Notes: generated from the sequence alone by a model not told the origin. A DNA stretch of 64,000 nucleotides from Sternotherus odoratus (GCA_032164245.1 JAVMKO010000006.1:3983001-4047000), one strand, 5' to 3'. Positions 1 to 12,032 are shown, counted from the first letter of the stretch. A program made the numbers and translations.

Positions 1-1800
1 TTCTACCCTTTAGGTTCTTCCTTCTGTGAACTCTTTTCCCCTCTGCTAAGCTGAACGGCTTCCTCACATAACTCCGGAGACCTTCATTAAGCTCTTGTTT
101 CCAAAGGCTGTGGTCTTGAGTGTCATGTTCCCATTTGTCCACATCCATGTCCATTTCTTTGCACACATCCCTGAAACACAATTTTGGGCATCCTTTGGGT
201 GTTTTTTCAGATGCCATTTCATCATCGAGTGTGTCCTTCGGTATGTGCCCATCATTCCTTCGGCACACAGGCCCACGCCAGTGGAGGCGTCTCAGTCTGA
301 GGAGTGTTTGCATGCTGGGTATTGCTGGCCTGTTTGAGCACCTCAGGGTTGGTGACTCTGTCCCTTCAGGACATTCCAAAAATTTGACAAAGGCAACTCA
401 TATGAAAGCTGTTAAGCCTCTTTTCCTAGTAAGAGTGTAAGGTCCATGTCTCACTCTCATACAAACGTGTGCTAATAACACACGCATAATGCACACCGTA
501 CTTTTTGTGTTCTGTCAGTTTGTTGTTTTTCCATAACCTCTTCTTCAGTCTAGACATTCTTGTGGCAACTTTTCTGATGCGGATGTTGAGAAGTTGAGTG
601 TGATAGTGGGCCCCAGGTGTGTGAACTTGTTCACCACTTCAAGTTCACAGTTGTTGATCTCGATGGAGGGTGCTTCCTCAACTCCCTGGCACATTAAAAT
701 AGTCTTTTTTAGGCTTATGCTAAGCCCAATGTCTTGGCAGGCTTTGGAAAAACTGTCCATTAGGTTTTGAAGATGAGCATAGATGTGTGGGTTGTCACTG
801 CTGCATCATCAACAAAGAGGAGGTGTTGGATAATGGCCTCCTGAATCTTGGTTTCAGATCTGAGTCTTGAAAGACTGAACAGCTTTCCATCAGATCTTGT
901 GTGAATGTAGATTCCCTCAGTTGAGGAACCAAAAGGAGCAGGGAGAAGATGATCCCAAACAGAGTTGGGGCAATAACTTTGCTTAACTCAGCTACAAATC
1001 AAGAAAGCCTCAGACACTGAGCTGTCATACTGGACTGTGCCGTACATGTTTTCATGGAAGGATCAAATCATGCTTAAGAGTTTTAGGGGACACTGAATCT
1101 TTATTAGAAGCACAAATTGTCCACTTCTAGTTACAAAGTCAAAAACTTTTGTGAGGTCAATTAAGGCTATGTGCAGGGGCTCTTTTTTTTTCTCTGCATT
1201 TCTCTTGTGGTTATCTCAGTGAGGTCATGTCGATAGTAGACCTTTCAACTCTGAAGCCACACTGTGACTCAGGATACACTCTGCCTGCAAGGGTCTGAAG
1301 TCTGTTCAGGACAACTTGGGAAAAGGCTTTCTCCATAATACCGAGAATGGAAATGAAACTGTAACAACTATTGTGGTTTCTGTCACCCTTGTTTTTATAG
1401 AGAATGATGATGTTGGTGTCTCTTATTTCTTATGGTACTTCGCCTTCTTTCATCTCGGGAAGACGTTGCAGTCAAACAGGTTTTCCGCATTTTATGACCT
1501 CGGATGATATGCAGTCTTTTCCAGGGGCTTTTCCATTGGAAAGGCCATGTATGGCAAGGCTAAGCTCCTCGACAGTCTGTTCATTGTTGAGTTAGTTCAC
1601 AACGAGCAGGCTTTTGATGGCGTTGATAACTGCGTACATAACAATATTTTCATGAGAGTGAAGCTCAGAGTAATGTTCTCCCCAGCAATCCATCTCCTTG
1701 GTGCGGTCATTGATTGTTTCCCCTGTTGTTGATTTCAATGGGACTGTCTTCTTTGAAGTTTGACTCAAGGCTTTCTTGATCCCATCAATTAAACTGGCTG
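1..1800 (-). pseudogene. Decayed LINE reverse transcriptase (ORF2 fragment)
   Basis: On the minus strand, joining several broken frames, the order of a non-LTR retrotransposon reverse transcriptase can be read. There is a GKAPGKD block at about 1514-1534, LYKNKGD at about 1382-1402, a QCGFR block at about 1251-1264, and the catalytic-type FVDD (the YxDD box) at 805-816. A GLSISLKKT block follows at about 705-735, and an arginine-rich C-terminal part runs to the window edge. An intact protein would copy the element's RNA at a nicked target. This copy has stops and frameshifts throughout, for example just after FVDD, so it is dead. The 5' part of the element is not recognised above about 1.8 kb and the 3' end lies outside the window. 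The block pattern is unlike CR1; an RTE-related clade is my best guess but is not secure. Confidence 0.75.
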
Positions 1801-1849
1801 TTATACTAGCTGAGAAGATCTCTGCCTTTCAAGTGCCAATGATATGAAT

Positions 1850-2490
1850 CACTTATGAAGAGTTGCCTCACGCTGTGGACCTAGTAAATCTATCTTTGTC
1901 CGTATCAAGGTCTACACTTAACAATACTTCAGCCGCAAATGCTAATCTAAATCTACAGTTCAATGGTTTCTTTAAAAGATGACAGCATAATGTTGAAATT
2001 ATTGATGTCAGTCTCTTGTACAGTAGATTCCCTACAGGGCTGCATAATGCACCATTTCCCCTAAATGCTAAGGCACTAGCCATCTTTGAATTAGTCAAAG
2101 AAATCTAGAAATAAAATACATCTTGTCAGGCTCTTTTAATACACTCTGATTTTTAGTTTAGCTGTGCATGTATGCAACACTAAGAAAAAAAATGAAACCG
2201 CACTATATAACTTTATAGCAGTGCCAGTGAAAAGATGCTAATAGAAAATTACATCTAGGATAACTATAGAAGTTTTGTTTCAAGGGTAAATCTGAGAACA
2301 TTAAAAAAAATTAATCACAGAGCATAAGAGACAGGAGGCATTTTTCGAAGAAGAAAGCTACAGCCAGAATCAAACATGCTTCACACAGCTCTAGTTCCCG
2401 CTTTGTCTTCTTTGTTTACCAATAAGCATATTCTGCCTGGAACTCTCCTCAGCTCCCCGAGACACTTAGTGGCTGAATAATATTACAAGT
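1850..2490. other. Unassigned AT-rich stretch
   Basis: No gene, RNA or clear repeat is seen. Part of it could be the eroded 5' portion of the adjacent LINE, but no motif supports that. Confidence 0.4.
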
Positions 2491-2494
2491 AAAC

Positions 2495-2625
2495 ATATAG
2501 CTTCCATTTTACAGCTGGGGTTACCAAGGCACAGAGGATTTGCCCTCATGTAGAGCCACTGGCAAATTCAGGAATAGACACCAGATCTCTAGTTTTCAGC
2601 CCTGTGCTTAGTCTATTGGAAGCTA
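2495..2625 (+). repeat. MIR/CORE-like SINE fragment
   Basis: The stretch follows the order typical of the MIR 3' half: 'ttttacagctgggg', 'caaggcacagagga', a lost 'cttgcccaaggtcac' position, then 'acaccagatctc' and 'ccctgtgctta'. It is heavily diverged and has no intact tRNA-like promoter. Confidence 0.5.
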
Positions 2626-2815
2626 AGAATAGCCTATCCAATTAAAAGGACGGGAATGGTGGATGAGAAGAATGAAATGATTAGACCTGTGAGAAATATT
2701 CACAACATGAATCCAGGGTGACCATAACCACAGCATGAAGCCACCAACTTGGTTTTATGTTTTCTTGAAAAACCAAAATCCAACCCAGGACCATCAAGAG
2801 AGTTCCAGAAAATGG

Positions 2816-2838
2816 AGGGTGTGTGTGTGTGTGTGTTC
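2816..2838. repeat. (GT)n microsatellite
   Basis: A short run of about ten GT units, flanked by unique sequence. Confidence 0.9.
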
Positions 2839-2839
2839 G

Positions 2840-4700
2840 GGAGCTGTGGGGGGTTTGCACAGCTGTGATTTTTCCCTCTCCTCTGACCTCACAGCCATGA
2901 GCCATTGGACACATTCACCTCACCAGTGAACAGTTTTGAAGGTTCAAAGGAGATCACATCTAGTCACCTACAACCTTTCCCTCTGCTCCATATTCAAGAA
3001 GGAGACATCTGGCTCCCTCCCATCTTCTTTGGATAGTCAAGGTATTTCAGGTGCCTACCCCCATGTAACTGTATCTTCAGAGGGGCCTTCTGTTAGGCAC
3101 TAGAAAACTTCCAAGGTAGGACATGGTCCAACAGCCTGCTGGGGTAAAGAAGCATCTGTGCAAACGAGACATCCTTTGGGATTCACACCTTGGACAGGAG
3201 TGCTAGAAAAGAGAGCCCTGCCACCTCCCTCTTACTCCCACGCAGGAGGCAGCCATGTTTCAAACACACAATATTTGGCGGAGGTCACCCTTGGGAAATG
3301 TACTCAACTGGCTGCAAACAAAGAGCGAGGGCAATGGATAATGCTACTGACCACCCTATCTGGTGCAGGAAGAGGGGCCCATGTTTTGCCCTATCCTGCC
3401 TGCTGGACAGTGCTGGTGTTGCCTAGTGGCTAGCCAAGAAGATATAGGAGTTCTGCTCTCAGACCCCTGAAGGTGATTTATAATAGTGTATATGCAGTAC
3501 ACGGATTTAGTGGGCTTCATTCCCCACTAAGTTATTCCAGACATACCAAGTGTATAGATATTATAGCCCCTGTAGATCCTACTGAGCTCAAATGGATCTG
3601 GATGGTTGCTTGAGGCCAGTTCCAATTAGGCGATTTAGGCATTTAACTTTAGGCACCTAGGTCAGACTAGTTTGACCTCTCTTTATACTGTTACTTTCCC
3701 GCCAAGGTATACCACACTGAAAAGTTCCTTCCCCTCTCATTCTGTCAAACTGACAATACATTTGTATTCCCCTCCCGTCAAAGAAAGAATTGTAATGCCA
3801 TCTATCACAAGGGAAAATAATCAACCTGAGAAGCCAGAGCAGCCTGAATTCAGAAGTGAGATACTCACAGATCTGTCAACAAAGTTCAGATAACAACAAA
3901 TAATCTTCAAGCATCAACAAATATTTCCCTACCACAAGTCTGCTGTCTACTTGTCAGGCTGAGGAACCATCAAAGCTGGGGGCCAATGCATTGGGAGCAG
4001 GAATTAGTGCACATGCCAAAGAAGGCTAGAAAGGGATTTTATATATGAAAACCCCCAGCTTGCCTGCTGAAATCATGCCTGCAGCTGAGTTTTACAGATA
4101 ACAGAATCTGACTGCAGTGTAGGAGTTGAACAGTCATTAAAATCAAGAGAAGTCAAGTAAAAAATATCCAGCAGATGTGTAGGGAAATTATGGCATAGAA
4201 ACATCCTTCAGAGGAAGACGACAGATTATGCTGCTGGAGGTAAAAATGCAGATACATAGGTTTTGAGATTTAAAAAAAAAATACTGATCTAGAGAAGGAA
4301 CACAAACTCTCTCTCCTTCCTAGCAGAGTCAAACAGAAACAGAGGAACCTCGGGGGGGGGGGGGGGGAATTGTTTTGCTGGTTTTGCGAAGTATTTGGTA
4401 GCCCTTCTTTACATTCGTGACTTCCTCCATTCCACACACATAACATACAGTTTATCACTCATTTTTCAGCACTCCAGCTAAGCTATCGTTCCAGAAGACA
4501 CCTGCACACAGGGGATTTTCCACTGTACACACTGTTACAAAGTCCATCTTTTCAAAAGACTGCTATAGCAATTATCAGTGAGTATCTTCTTCCATTGGGT
4601 CTGACACTGTTATATGCTAGGTGCTTCTGTACTTTGGGAGCTCCTTCCTTTCCCTTGAAGTTGGAGAATGGCATGTGTTTCCCTTAAGCAATTTAGAAAT
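2840..4700. other. Unassigned unique sequence
   Basis: Nothing gene-like is seen. The only distinctive feature is an uninterrupted G run at about 4352-4368, a likely sequencing or replication slippage site. Short ORFs here have no recognisable domain. Confidence 0.5.
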
Positions 4701-4711
4701 AAATGAAACAT

Positions 4712-4947
4712 TTTCATTTCAGAGGAATTAGAAGGTTAAGAGGTGATTTGAATCATTATAAATACCTACATGGGGAACACATATTTAATAATGGGCTCTT
4801 TAATCAGGCAGAGAAAAGCATAACATGGTCCAATGGCTGGAAGTTGAAGCTAGACAAATTTAGACTGGAAATGAGGGGTAAATTTTTAACAGTGAGAGTA
4901 ATTAACCATTGGAACAATTTAATACGGTTGTGGTGGATTCTCCCTCA
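4712..4947 (+). pseudogene. CR1 LINE, 3' end of ORF2 (left half)
   Basis: The plus strand reads a CR1 ORF2 C-terminus with residues such as RRLRGDL, YKYLHGEHIFNNGLF, WKLKLDKFRLEMRGKF and VINHWNNL, followed by the opening of the usual 3' UTR ('tggtggattctcc'). The continuation of the same element resumes at 5639, so this copy was split by a later insertion at 4948-5638. It is a truncated, inactive copy. Confidence 0.85.
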
Positions 4948-5638
4948 TGTTCAGATGAGTTCCTTTCTGCATCCTGTAACACTTGCCCATACCGGTATTG
5001 CCCTGGCCTCTTCTTTTGTCATTCAGTTTCACCCGGATTCTATAACAATGTGCATTTCCTCACCTTTGGGGACGAAGCCAGACTTTGAGGCACCTGCTCC
5101 CCTACTTGGTGTAAACTTTGCTTGTGCCAATCAGAAGCGAACACAAACAGGTTTGGGGCCCCATCCCCTATGACACTTTTGTGATGTCATAGCTGATACT
5201 TATGGATCTGCCGGCCATGTGCAGACAGGGAGAGGAGAAAGAAAACGAGTCCTGTGTATCCCCATAACCGAGCCTGATCACCTCGAAGCCTCTCTCTCAG
5301 CTCACGTGTTTCAAACAGAGCTTCTACGTTTACCGGTCGTTGTGCATTGGTTTGTATTTGTAAGTATCGATTATTATTAGTAGATATTTTTAGCCATTGT
5401 GTGTTTTAAGTTTCATTAAGACTATTAGCTAATCAAAAACTGCTCCCTTACCCCTTGTAATTATCCCCAAGAAAACTTTAAATTGATTAATTTTAGTTGT
5501 GTGTGTGTGTCTGCAGCTCACGTCGTGACCCACACTCTCCTTGCATCCCTTACCAATACAGTCTATTGCCACGTGCAGCCTGGTAAATAACAGGCCTGCA
5601 ATTATTTTCACCCCTGTGAGTCCGTGGCAATCCACACA
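4948..5638. mobile_element. LTR-like insertion splitting a CR1
   Basis: The inserted segment starts TGTTCAG and can be ended at CACACA, the TG...CA form of an LTR. It interrupts a CR1 whose halves are collinear on both sides. Only a short repeat (TCA, perhaps ATCA with one change) is visible at the junctions, so the target duplication is weak. A CCAAT box (gccaatcag) and a CRE-like TGATGTCA are present inside, but no clear AATAAA. The insertion boundaries are well supported by the broken CR1; calling it a solo LTR is an inference. Confidence 0.45.
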
Positions 5639-5797
5639 TCACTGACCATTTTTAAATCCAGACTGGGTGTTTTTCTAAAAGCTCTGCTGTAGGAATTCTT
5701 CTGAGGAAGTTCTCTGGCCTGTGTAATGCAGGAGACCAGAGTAGATGATCCCAGGGGTCCCTTCTGGGCTTAGAGTCTGTGAACATCTGAAATTGAC
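5639..5797 (+). mobile_element. CR1 LINE 3' UTR (right half)
   Basis: This continues the CR1 of 4712-4947: 'ccatttttaaatccagactgg', then 'tttttctaaaagctctgct', then the 'gatgatcccaggggtcccttctgg' end. It carries the normal CR1 3' end but lacks a clean ATTCTATGA tail. Confidence 0.8.
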
Positions 5798-5799
5798 AA

Positions 5800-6290
5800 T
5801 GGAAATTTTCAAGTTTTTGGATGAAAACTGAAGCTTTCTCCAGTTTTAGATTTTCAGACAAAGATTTTCAATGCTTCATGAATGGAGAACATGAGCATTT
5901 CAAAAGAAATAAAGATTTTCTTTTTTTAAAAAAAAAAAGACCATGTTTCATGGACTGTTGTTGACTAATTCTACTTAGATTGTCAGTCCCCTGGCTTCCC
6001 TCTAGCAATGCAGGTGGGCATAGTGAGAATGGAATAAGAGCAGGAAGCAGCACAAAGACATTTTGGTCACTGATTGTGCATGGTAATAATTGTCACCAGC
6101 GGTAGTATCTTTCCCAGACTCTCACTTCCGATAGCCCATACATTGATCCTGGCTCAAACAGTATAGTGTCATGCAAAGCCTCTTCCCCACAGTGAATGTC
6201 ATCCACTTGAAGTGTTTCTTGTTATTGGATCATAGTTTGCTTTGCCACCAAATGTTCCCCTTTAGCTGCACCCCAGTCTACTAGGGATAC
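5800..6290. other. Unassigned sequence with an A-rich tract
   Basis: No gene or repeat is recognised. A T7/A11-like run lies at about 5922-5938. Confidence 0.4.
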
Positions 6291-6291
6291 A

Positions 6292-6472
6292 CAGTGGAAC
6301 CCTGCAATACCGCACTCCGCTATAGCATGAATCAGTTTATAATGCGGGATGCGCGGGGCTTCCGATGGCGGCGGCGGTGGTGGGGCGCGGCACTTTGATG
6401 TTGCGCGACTCCGCAATACGGTGACCAGGTATTTTTTGATCCCGATCGTCGCGGTATCACGGGGTCCGACTG
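6292..6472. mobile_element. Tigger/pogo-like MITE
   Basis: The ends are inverted: left CAGTGGAACCCTGCAATACCGC against CAGTCGGACCCCGTGATACCGC read from the right, about 18 of 22 matching. TA follows the right end directly; the left TA appears changed to CA. The interior is CpG-rich. Terminal CAGTGGAACC and TA target use fit Tc1/mariner-Tigger elements. There is no room for a transposase, so it is a non-autonomous copy. Confidence 0.7.
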
Positions 6473-6474
6473 TA

Positions 6475-6889
6475 CGTACTTAAACTCCTACAGTGATGGA
6501 GGCTATAGAAAACCCCAAGGGAAAGACAAGCTCTACCGCACCGAAGTCTGTTCTTCTGTTTGGCTGAACCCAATTGACAGAGTTTGTCCTTTCCTCATAA
6601 CCCTTCAGCCATTCCATACAACCTCCTACCCGAGGGAAAGTTCTGGGGTGAAATCTGGGAGTTTTGCGGTTGACTTCTGTGGAGCCTGGATTTCACCTTA
6701 GGTGTCAACAGGCTGTTCTGAGGAGTCTCTCTTTAGGGATTTTACCAGTGCTGGGCTATATTTCAGACTTGCACATCCTACAATCCAGGTCAAAAAGTGA
6801 ATTCTCCATTTGAAATAGGAGGGAGGTTCCCACGTCAGCCGAGGTATCAGTGTCAGAGGTACTGGGATGCACTTCCATCTCATGGGCAC
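6475..6889. other. Unassigned sequence
   Basis: Nothing gene-like is seen. 'ctggggtgaaatctgggagttttgcgg' and nearby text resemble the short decayed motif discussed in the findings. Confidence 0.35.
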
Positions 6890-7525
6890 TTCCTGTTTGA
6901 GTGGGGCGGGGGGCCTGCACTTTCTCTCCTTGGCCTTAGGTCTTTAATTAGTTCCATAGTCCATCCTGGTATTGAGTCGTACTCTGGGGCTCTCTCCCGG
7001 AAGCAATGTTCTTGCCCTCTCTGGAGCGTTTCAGGCCTCAGCTCTCCTGCTAGGCCATTAAAGAGTCCAGTTCCCCTTCTGGGGAGCCTCAAAGTCCAGG
7101 TCACTTCCCTCAGTGGCTAATGGGGAGGAGGGACCCAGGCCGGCCCACTACTCTGGGTCCCAGCCCAGGGACCCCGTAGATAGCAGCCATCCACCAGGTC
7201 CCTTTATCCGCTGCTCTGATTCCTTGCACCACTTCCCTGTGGCCCTTCACTCTCATCATCCTCACTTCAGATCCGTGTCCTGATGGAGTCCCAGCAACCA
7301 GCCCAGAGCTCCTCATACCACCCCGCCCCCACCCAGCTTCTGCTGGCTTTGCTCTCTCCAGGGTCCTGTAGCTCCCGCAGCCGGCCATACAGTCTTCACC
7401 AGCTTCAGCAAGGAAATTGGAGGACCCTTTTCACTGCCCTTTTCTGGGGCAGGGTGTGGCAGAGCCACAAGGCCTCCAGCAGGGGGCCTCAGAGGGTCTG
7501 GTGCACCCCCTCACACTTACATATG
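6890..7525. repeat. Probable LTR-related interspersed repeat
   Basis: The wording ('aaagagtccagttccccttctgggg', 'gggtcccagcccagggaccc', 'cagagggtctggtgcaccccc') matches a family I recall as common in turtle genomes, and the end, read on the minus strand, begins TGTGAGGGGGTG, as an LTR might. No target duplication was found. The overlapping ORFs in both directions have no domain. Confidence 0.4.
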
Positions 7526-7564
7526 AAACTGTCCAATCTTCACAACATTAAGGAAGACCGTGTG

Positions 7565-7770
7565 GGACAGTTCTTGGCTGGGAATCAAGAGACATGAGTT
7601 CTATTCCCAGCTTTGTCACTGATGTCCTCTGTGACCTGAGGCACTGCTCTTTGCCTCAGTTTCCCCATCTGATGAGGATGAAGAGAGAGATACTGACCTT
7701 CCTTTGTAAAATGCTTTGAAACCTACAGATGAAAAGTGCTATACAAGAACTAAGTATTGTTATCAACTTA
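7565..7770 (+). repeat. MIR/CORE-SINE, nearly complete
   Basis: The full MIR order is visible: 'ttctattcccagctttgtcact', 'tgtgacctgaggca', 'tgcctcagtttccccatctg', then the core and tail 'gtaaaatgctttgaaacctacagatg' and 'agtgctatacaagaacta'. It is the best-preserved MIR-like SINE in the window. Confidence 0.75.
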
Positions 7771-7774
7771 ATTG

Positions 7775-10625
7775 GTAAATCATTCCCCAAATGCTTCGCC
7801 TGGTTCAGCTGAAGAGCTGTGTTTGACAGACAGAAACCCCCATTACTATGTGTGATCTCCATTCCCCAGGCCCTAAATGCTAACTCGCTTCTAAACTTGA
7901 GATCCTGAAAACACTCCTAAGGCCACTTCAATTCGCGGGACTGGGTTCTCTTCCAAAGGCTTGACATAGTCACAGCATTTTGCAACTCGTCCTCTACTTC
8001 TCCCACAGCCAAGACCTCCAGTGCAAAAGCTCAAGCTCAACTTAAAAAAGAAGCCCCAGAAAGAGGTATTTACAATGCAGCTAGCTGTGCAATAAATACA
8101 CTCCCTTCAGAAACCCACTATCAAGAACTCTCTGGCTAAGAGCACAAATCCCTGTAAAGAAACTAGCCGCCGAAAGAGGATATTACAATTACATGCAAAA
8201 ACATGCACCGATAACCTGGATGTGTATTTTTTGCAAGGATAGTTAAGACGGGTATTACAAAGGGAAGGATCCTACAATCCAAAATCGGGAGCTCTTCCCC
8301 CAGCCCAGGCCAGAACTAACGGCAGAAACCTAGAGGTGGAAAAGCATTCTAGGAGACAGCTGACATTTTATTAACAGCCCCATGAAACCAAACACGAGCG
8401 CTTCCAAGCAGACAAGGAGACTCAGGAAGAGAGTTTTACATCACGAACTTGGTTGTGTTGAGGGTAGGGCAGGAGGAGGGGTGGGGGGTTGTAAAGTAGC
8501 CAACATGGCAGGGAATATTGGTGACTTTATTTAAAACATGACTGAGAACTTCTGAATTCTGAGCATATGGTAATTAATAAAACTGGCCAATAGAACTGAA
8601 CACACACCAATGGAAATGCTATGGAATAATTGCCTGGATGCAGAAGGGTTATTAGCGCTTAGCACTGGCAGAGGAGTTTGAGGAGAGGGAATATGAACAG
8701 GTGTGTGGTCCACTGAAATTTGCAAAACTGTTGGGTGAAATCCTGACTTCCCTGGAGTCAATGACAAAACTCCTTGGATGTCAACGGGGCCAGGATTTCA
8801 CCCGCTGTGATTTAGAGTATTGGTACATCCAAAAGGAAGGGTGACAAAGTTCAAGGAGAATTTTGCTCCACAAATACTGGTTGATCCCTCTCGCATAGGT
8901 CTCTTTTCGGACTCCTCTCCCCAGGCCATCTCTCCCGAGAGATTTGTAACAGCCAAAATCATCCCGCTGAGCTAGAGAAAAATGCTGTGATGTGCTACCA
9001 CTGAACAAGGGGCTCCTACTAACAAACATCCCCTTCTGGCCTGCGATATGCCCCACCCATATGTATAAAGGAGGCATCTATTTGCAAGGAGGAGAGCCGA
9101 GGGAATCTTTTCCCGTGGTACACAATGCTCATGGATGGGTGCCACAGGAGCTGCCCAACTAGCATGCTGTGTGTACTATCCTGCAAAGGAACTTGCTTTG
9201 AAAAACACACTGTGGGCACAGCTAGGAAAACACAATGATCAGCCTGGGGGATGGGGCGGAGCCAGCGATATCCTCCCTTGGGAAGCTTTTGAAAATACCT
9301 CTGATTTGGGAGCTGCCTGAGTTTTAACCAGGCCTTGAAATGGCTGACAAGTTAACTCCAGTCCCAAGATGAGCTTAGATAGCAGTTGGCTAACGGGACC
9401 AGCATTTCCACATGCTTTGCTTTCCTTGTCAGCCGCAAGAAGATAAAGCAGCATTTGCTACTACATCAGCAGAACCATACCAGGGTGAAATCAAATGGCT
9501 GTTTGTCACCGGTTCCAAGTGCTAGCGTCACTGGGTGGTGATGAAAAGTCTCCTTTGGTTTATGAAACTAGACTCCAGTTTGGAGTAGCATCAAGGGATA
9601 TTATTATGCACTTTGTAACGATCACGGGCGAGAGCTGAGATCAACAACATGCCAAGATTTTGATTTCCAGCACAGACGACCCTTTTCACACAAACAAAAA
9701 CTATGGCAGCAAATTTTGGTCGTGTTCTGAGTTATAATCGGTTAGCATCAGAGGAGACAAAAACGGAACGAAAACAAACAAAAACTGGATATTGAATTGT
9801 GCTGCTAATCAAGGCAAATCAAGCCATGCATTCCATTATATTGCTACTACATCAAAGAACAACAGGAATTTCAAAAACCACAAACCAACAAATCTATAGA
9901 TAAGTCATTTATTTAGTTTCTCAGCATCACTACTACTAAGTGAATGCACCAAATACCAGCATGTTTTTGAAACTGTAATCAGCGTGCCTGTCTGGTGCCA
10001 ACTTGTGAATGACACTGGGATGGGAGACAGTAATTAACCCTCACAAAACGGGCAGCATTTGAATACAAATAATCAGAGAGAGCTTCATTTAACATATTTT
10101 AACAACACAGTATTTATTAGTTTCAAGTTGCTTATCAACAAAGATTCCAAAACCCCAGGGGTGAAATCAATGGGAATGAAGGGATAGGGGTCGCCATAGA
10201 CTTCAAAGAGGTTTAGGTTTCACTAGATCATTCAACACATCCCATTACTGACATGAGACCATCTCTGGGGTAAAACACACAACGGAGGCCCTGCAAAACA
10301 TCAAAATGCTACATAGGAACTGAGGACAGGAAGTGAAAGACACCGGCCAAGTATTTTAAAAGAGACTAATGATTTTGGGTACTCAAATTGAGATAACTTA
10401 AACGAGTTTGATTTGAAGAAGGTTCTAAGCCTGACCTCTGAAAATCAGCCCCACCCTCTCAAGCGTCTCAAGTTGGTCTCCCACAAAATGAGGCCTCTTT
10501 GGGAAATTTTGGCCCCTAGATCTGTCCAAAGCTAGGGGAGGAATTTAGTTGGGCAGAACGTAAGTATCCCAATTAGAATTTGGCCAGACGTTGGAACTGG
10601 GTGTTGGGTAAGGAATGGTGTCACT
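7775..10625. other. Long repeat-poor stretch
   Basis: About 2.8 kb without a recognised gene or young mobile element. At 8736-8813 there is a short inverted pair, 'gggtgaaatcctgact' against 'ggccaggatttcaccc', with 'tcaatg' between: an old palindromic repeat. Short ORFs lack recognisable domains. Confidence 0.5.
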
Positions 10626-10627
10626 AG

Positions 10628-10792
10628 CCTCTGTCTGTCAGAGGGGGGTGATGGATGGCAGGAGAGAGATCACTTGATCATTACCTGTTAGGTTCACTCA
10701 CTCCAGGGCACCTGGCATTGGCCACTGTTGATAGACAGGATACTGGGCTGGATGGACCTTTGGTCTGACCCAGAACGGCCATTCTTATGTTC
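10628..10792 (+). mobile_element. CR1 LINE 3' end
   Basis: The stretch reads 'gatcacttgatcattacctgtt', 'gggcacctggcattggccactgt', 'gatactgggctggatggacc', 'ggtctgacccagaacggcc' and ends in TTCTTATG, the 3' end of the reptile CR1 type whose antisense form appears at four other places here. Confidence 0.85.
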
Positions 10793-10880
10793 ACTATATT
10801 TAAAATTGCCAACGGAGAGAATACCATGTTGATGCTTCGTCCTAATGCATATTATTACCCAGGCTTGATATACTTGACAC

Positions 10881-11039
10881 CAATGGTTCTCAGCCTGCAG
10901 CCCAATCAGCACACAGCTGCGGTCTACATGGTGTCCTTAGGGCCATTCAGGTAGTGTATATATATCGGGTGGATGTGGCTCACATAACACACATTGCTGC
11001 TTATGCGGCCCACGAGGGTAAACAGGTTGAGAACCACTG
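10881..11039. mobile_element. hAT-type MITE
   Basis: Left end CAATGGTTCTCAGCCT and right end AGGTTGAGAACCACTG are inverted repeats. The 8-bp flanks CTTGACAC (10873-10880) and CTTTACAT (11040-11047) match at six of eight places, as an aged hAT target duplication would. At 159 bp it is non-autonomous. Confidence 0.75.
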
Positions 11040-11047
11040 CTTTACAT

Positions 11048-11120
11048 GTGACGGCCCTGATCCAAAGCCCATTGAAGACAATAGAAATGTTTCAGATTTT
11101 GGATTAGGCTTGAAATGCAG
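11048..11120. repeat. Short palindromic repeat ('cctgatccaaagccc' type)
   Basis: 'ccctgatccaaagcccattg' at the left and 'ttttggattaggctt' at the right are near-inverted copies around 'gaagacaatag'. It belongs to a short, widely scattered, decayed class (see findings). Confidence 0.45.
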
Positions 11121-11201
11121 CTCGCCTGTGACTGTAATTAATGGTACCAGGTGCACTGTTACTCACTGAATCAGGGTGGTAGCCGTGTTAGTCTGGAATA
11201 G

Positions 11202-11608
11202 CAGAGTTAACAAAGTCCTGTGGCACCTTAAAGACTAACTATAAAGTTTTGAAGCATGAGCTTTCGTGGGCTAATACCCACTTCGTCGGATGCAGGCAGT
11301 AGAAGTGTTCACAAACAGGCAGTTATAGAAAAGTAGGTAAGAGCCAGGTGGGAGGTGAAAAGGTTAGTCCAATTAAGCTGAGCCAGCTTGTTATCTCCGA
11401 TCAGGGAGTGTGGATTATTCGTCTAGCATTTGAATGGGGTGTGTGAACATGGAGAGACGAGAAACAATGTCTGTAATGACCCAACCATTGTAGATCTCGG
11501 TTCAATCCCAAAGAGTGTGTGCTGAATTTGCAAATGAATTGAAGCTCTGCAGTCTCTCTTTGCAGTCTGGATCTGAAGTTCCCTTTCTGCAGAATGGTGA
11601 CTTTTAAA
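11202..11608 (-). repeat. Inverted-repeat arm 1 (407 bp)
   Basis: Reverse complement of 11626-12032 with 406 of 407 positions equal by eye and no indel. The equal length gives an exact centre at 11617. Confidence 0.9.
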
Positions 11609-11625
11609 TCTGTAATAGTGTGTCC

Positions 11626-12032
11626 TTTAAAAGTCACCATTCTGCAGAAAGGGAACTTCAGATCCAGACTGCAAAGAGAGACTTCAGAGCTTCAATTCAT
11701 TTGCAAATTCAGCACACACTCTTTGGGATTGAACCGAGATCTACAATGGTTGGGTCATTACAGACATTGTTTCTCGTCTCTCCATGTTCACACACCCCAT
11801 TCAAATGCTAGACGAATAATCCACACTCCCTGATCGGAGATAACAAGCTGGCTCAGCTTAATTGGACTAACCTTTTCACCTCCCACCTGGCTCTTACCTA
11901 CTTTTCTATAACTGCCTGTTTGTGAACACTTCTACTGCCTGCATCCGACGAAGTGGGTATTAGCCCACGAAAGCTCATGCTTCAAAACTTTATAGTTAGT
12001 CTTTAAGGTGCCACAGGACTTTGTTAACTCTG
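11626..12032 (+). repeat. Inverted-repeat arm 2 (407 bp)
   Basis: Partner of 11202-11608. Its hammerhead-like core (CCGACGA at 11945-11951, GAAA at 11969-11972) has lost the U of CUGAUGA, so catalysis is not expected. Confidence 0.9.

Noticed and set aside
4703..5173. 156-aa plus-strand frame
   Set aside because: The first part is the CR1 ORF2 end; the rest is the inserted LTR-like segment, so the frame is a chance fusion.
11401..11833. Two almost identical 79-aa frames on opposite strands
   Set aside because: Mirror images produced by the 407-bp palindrome.
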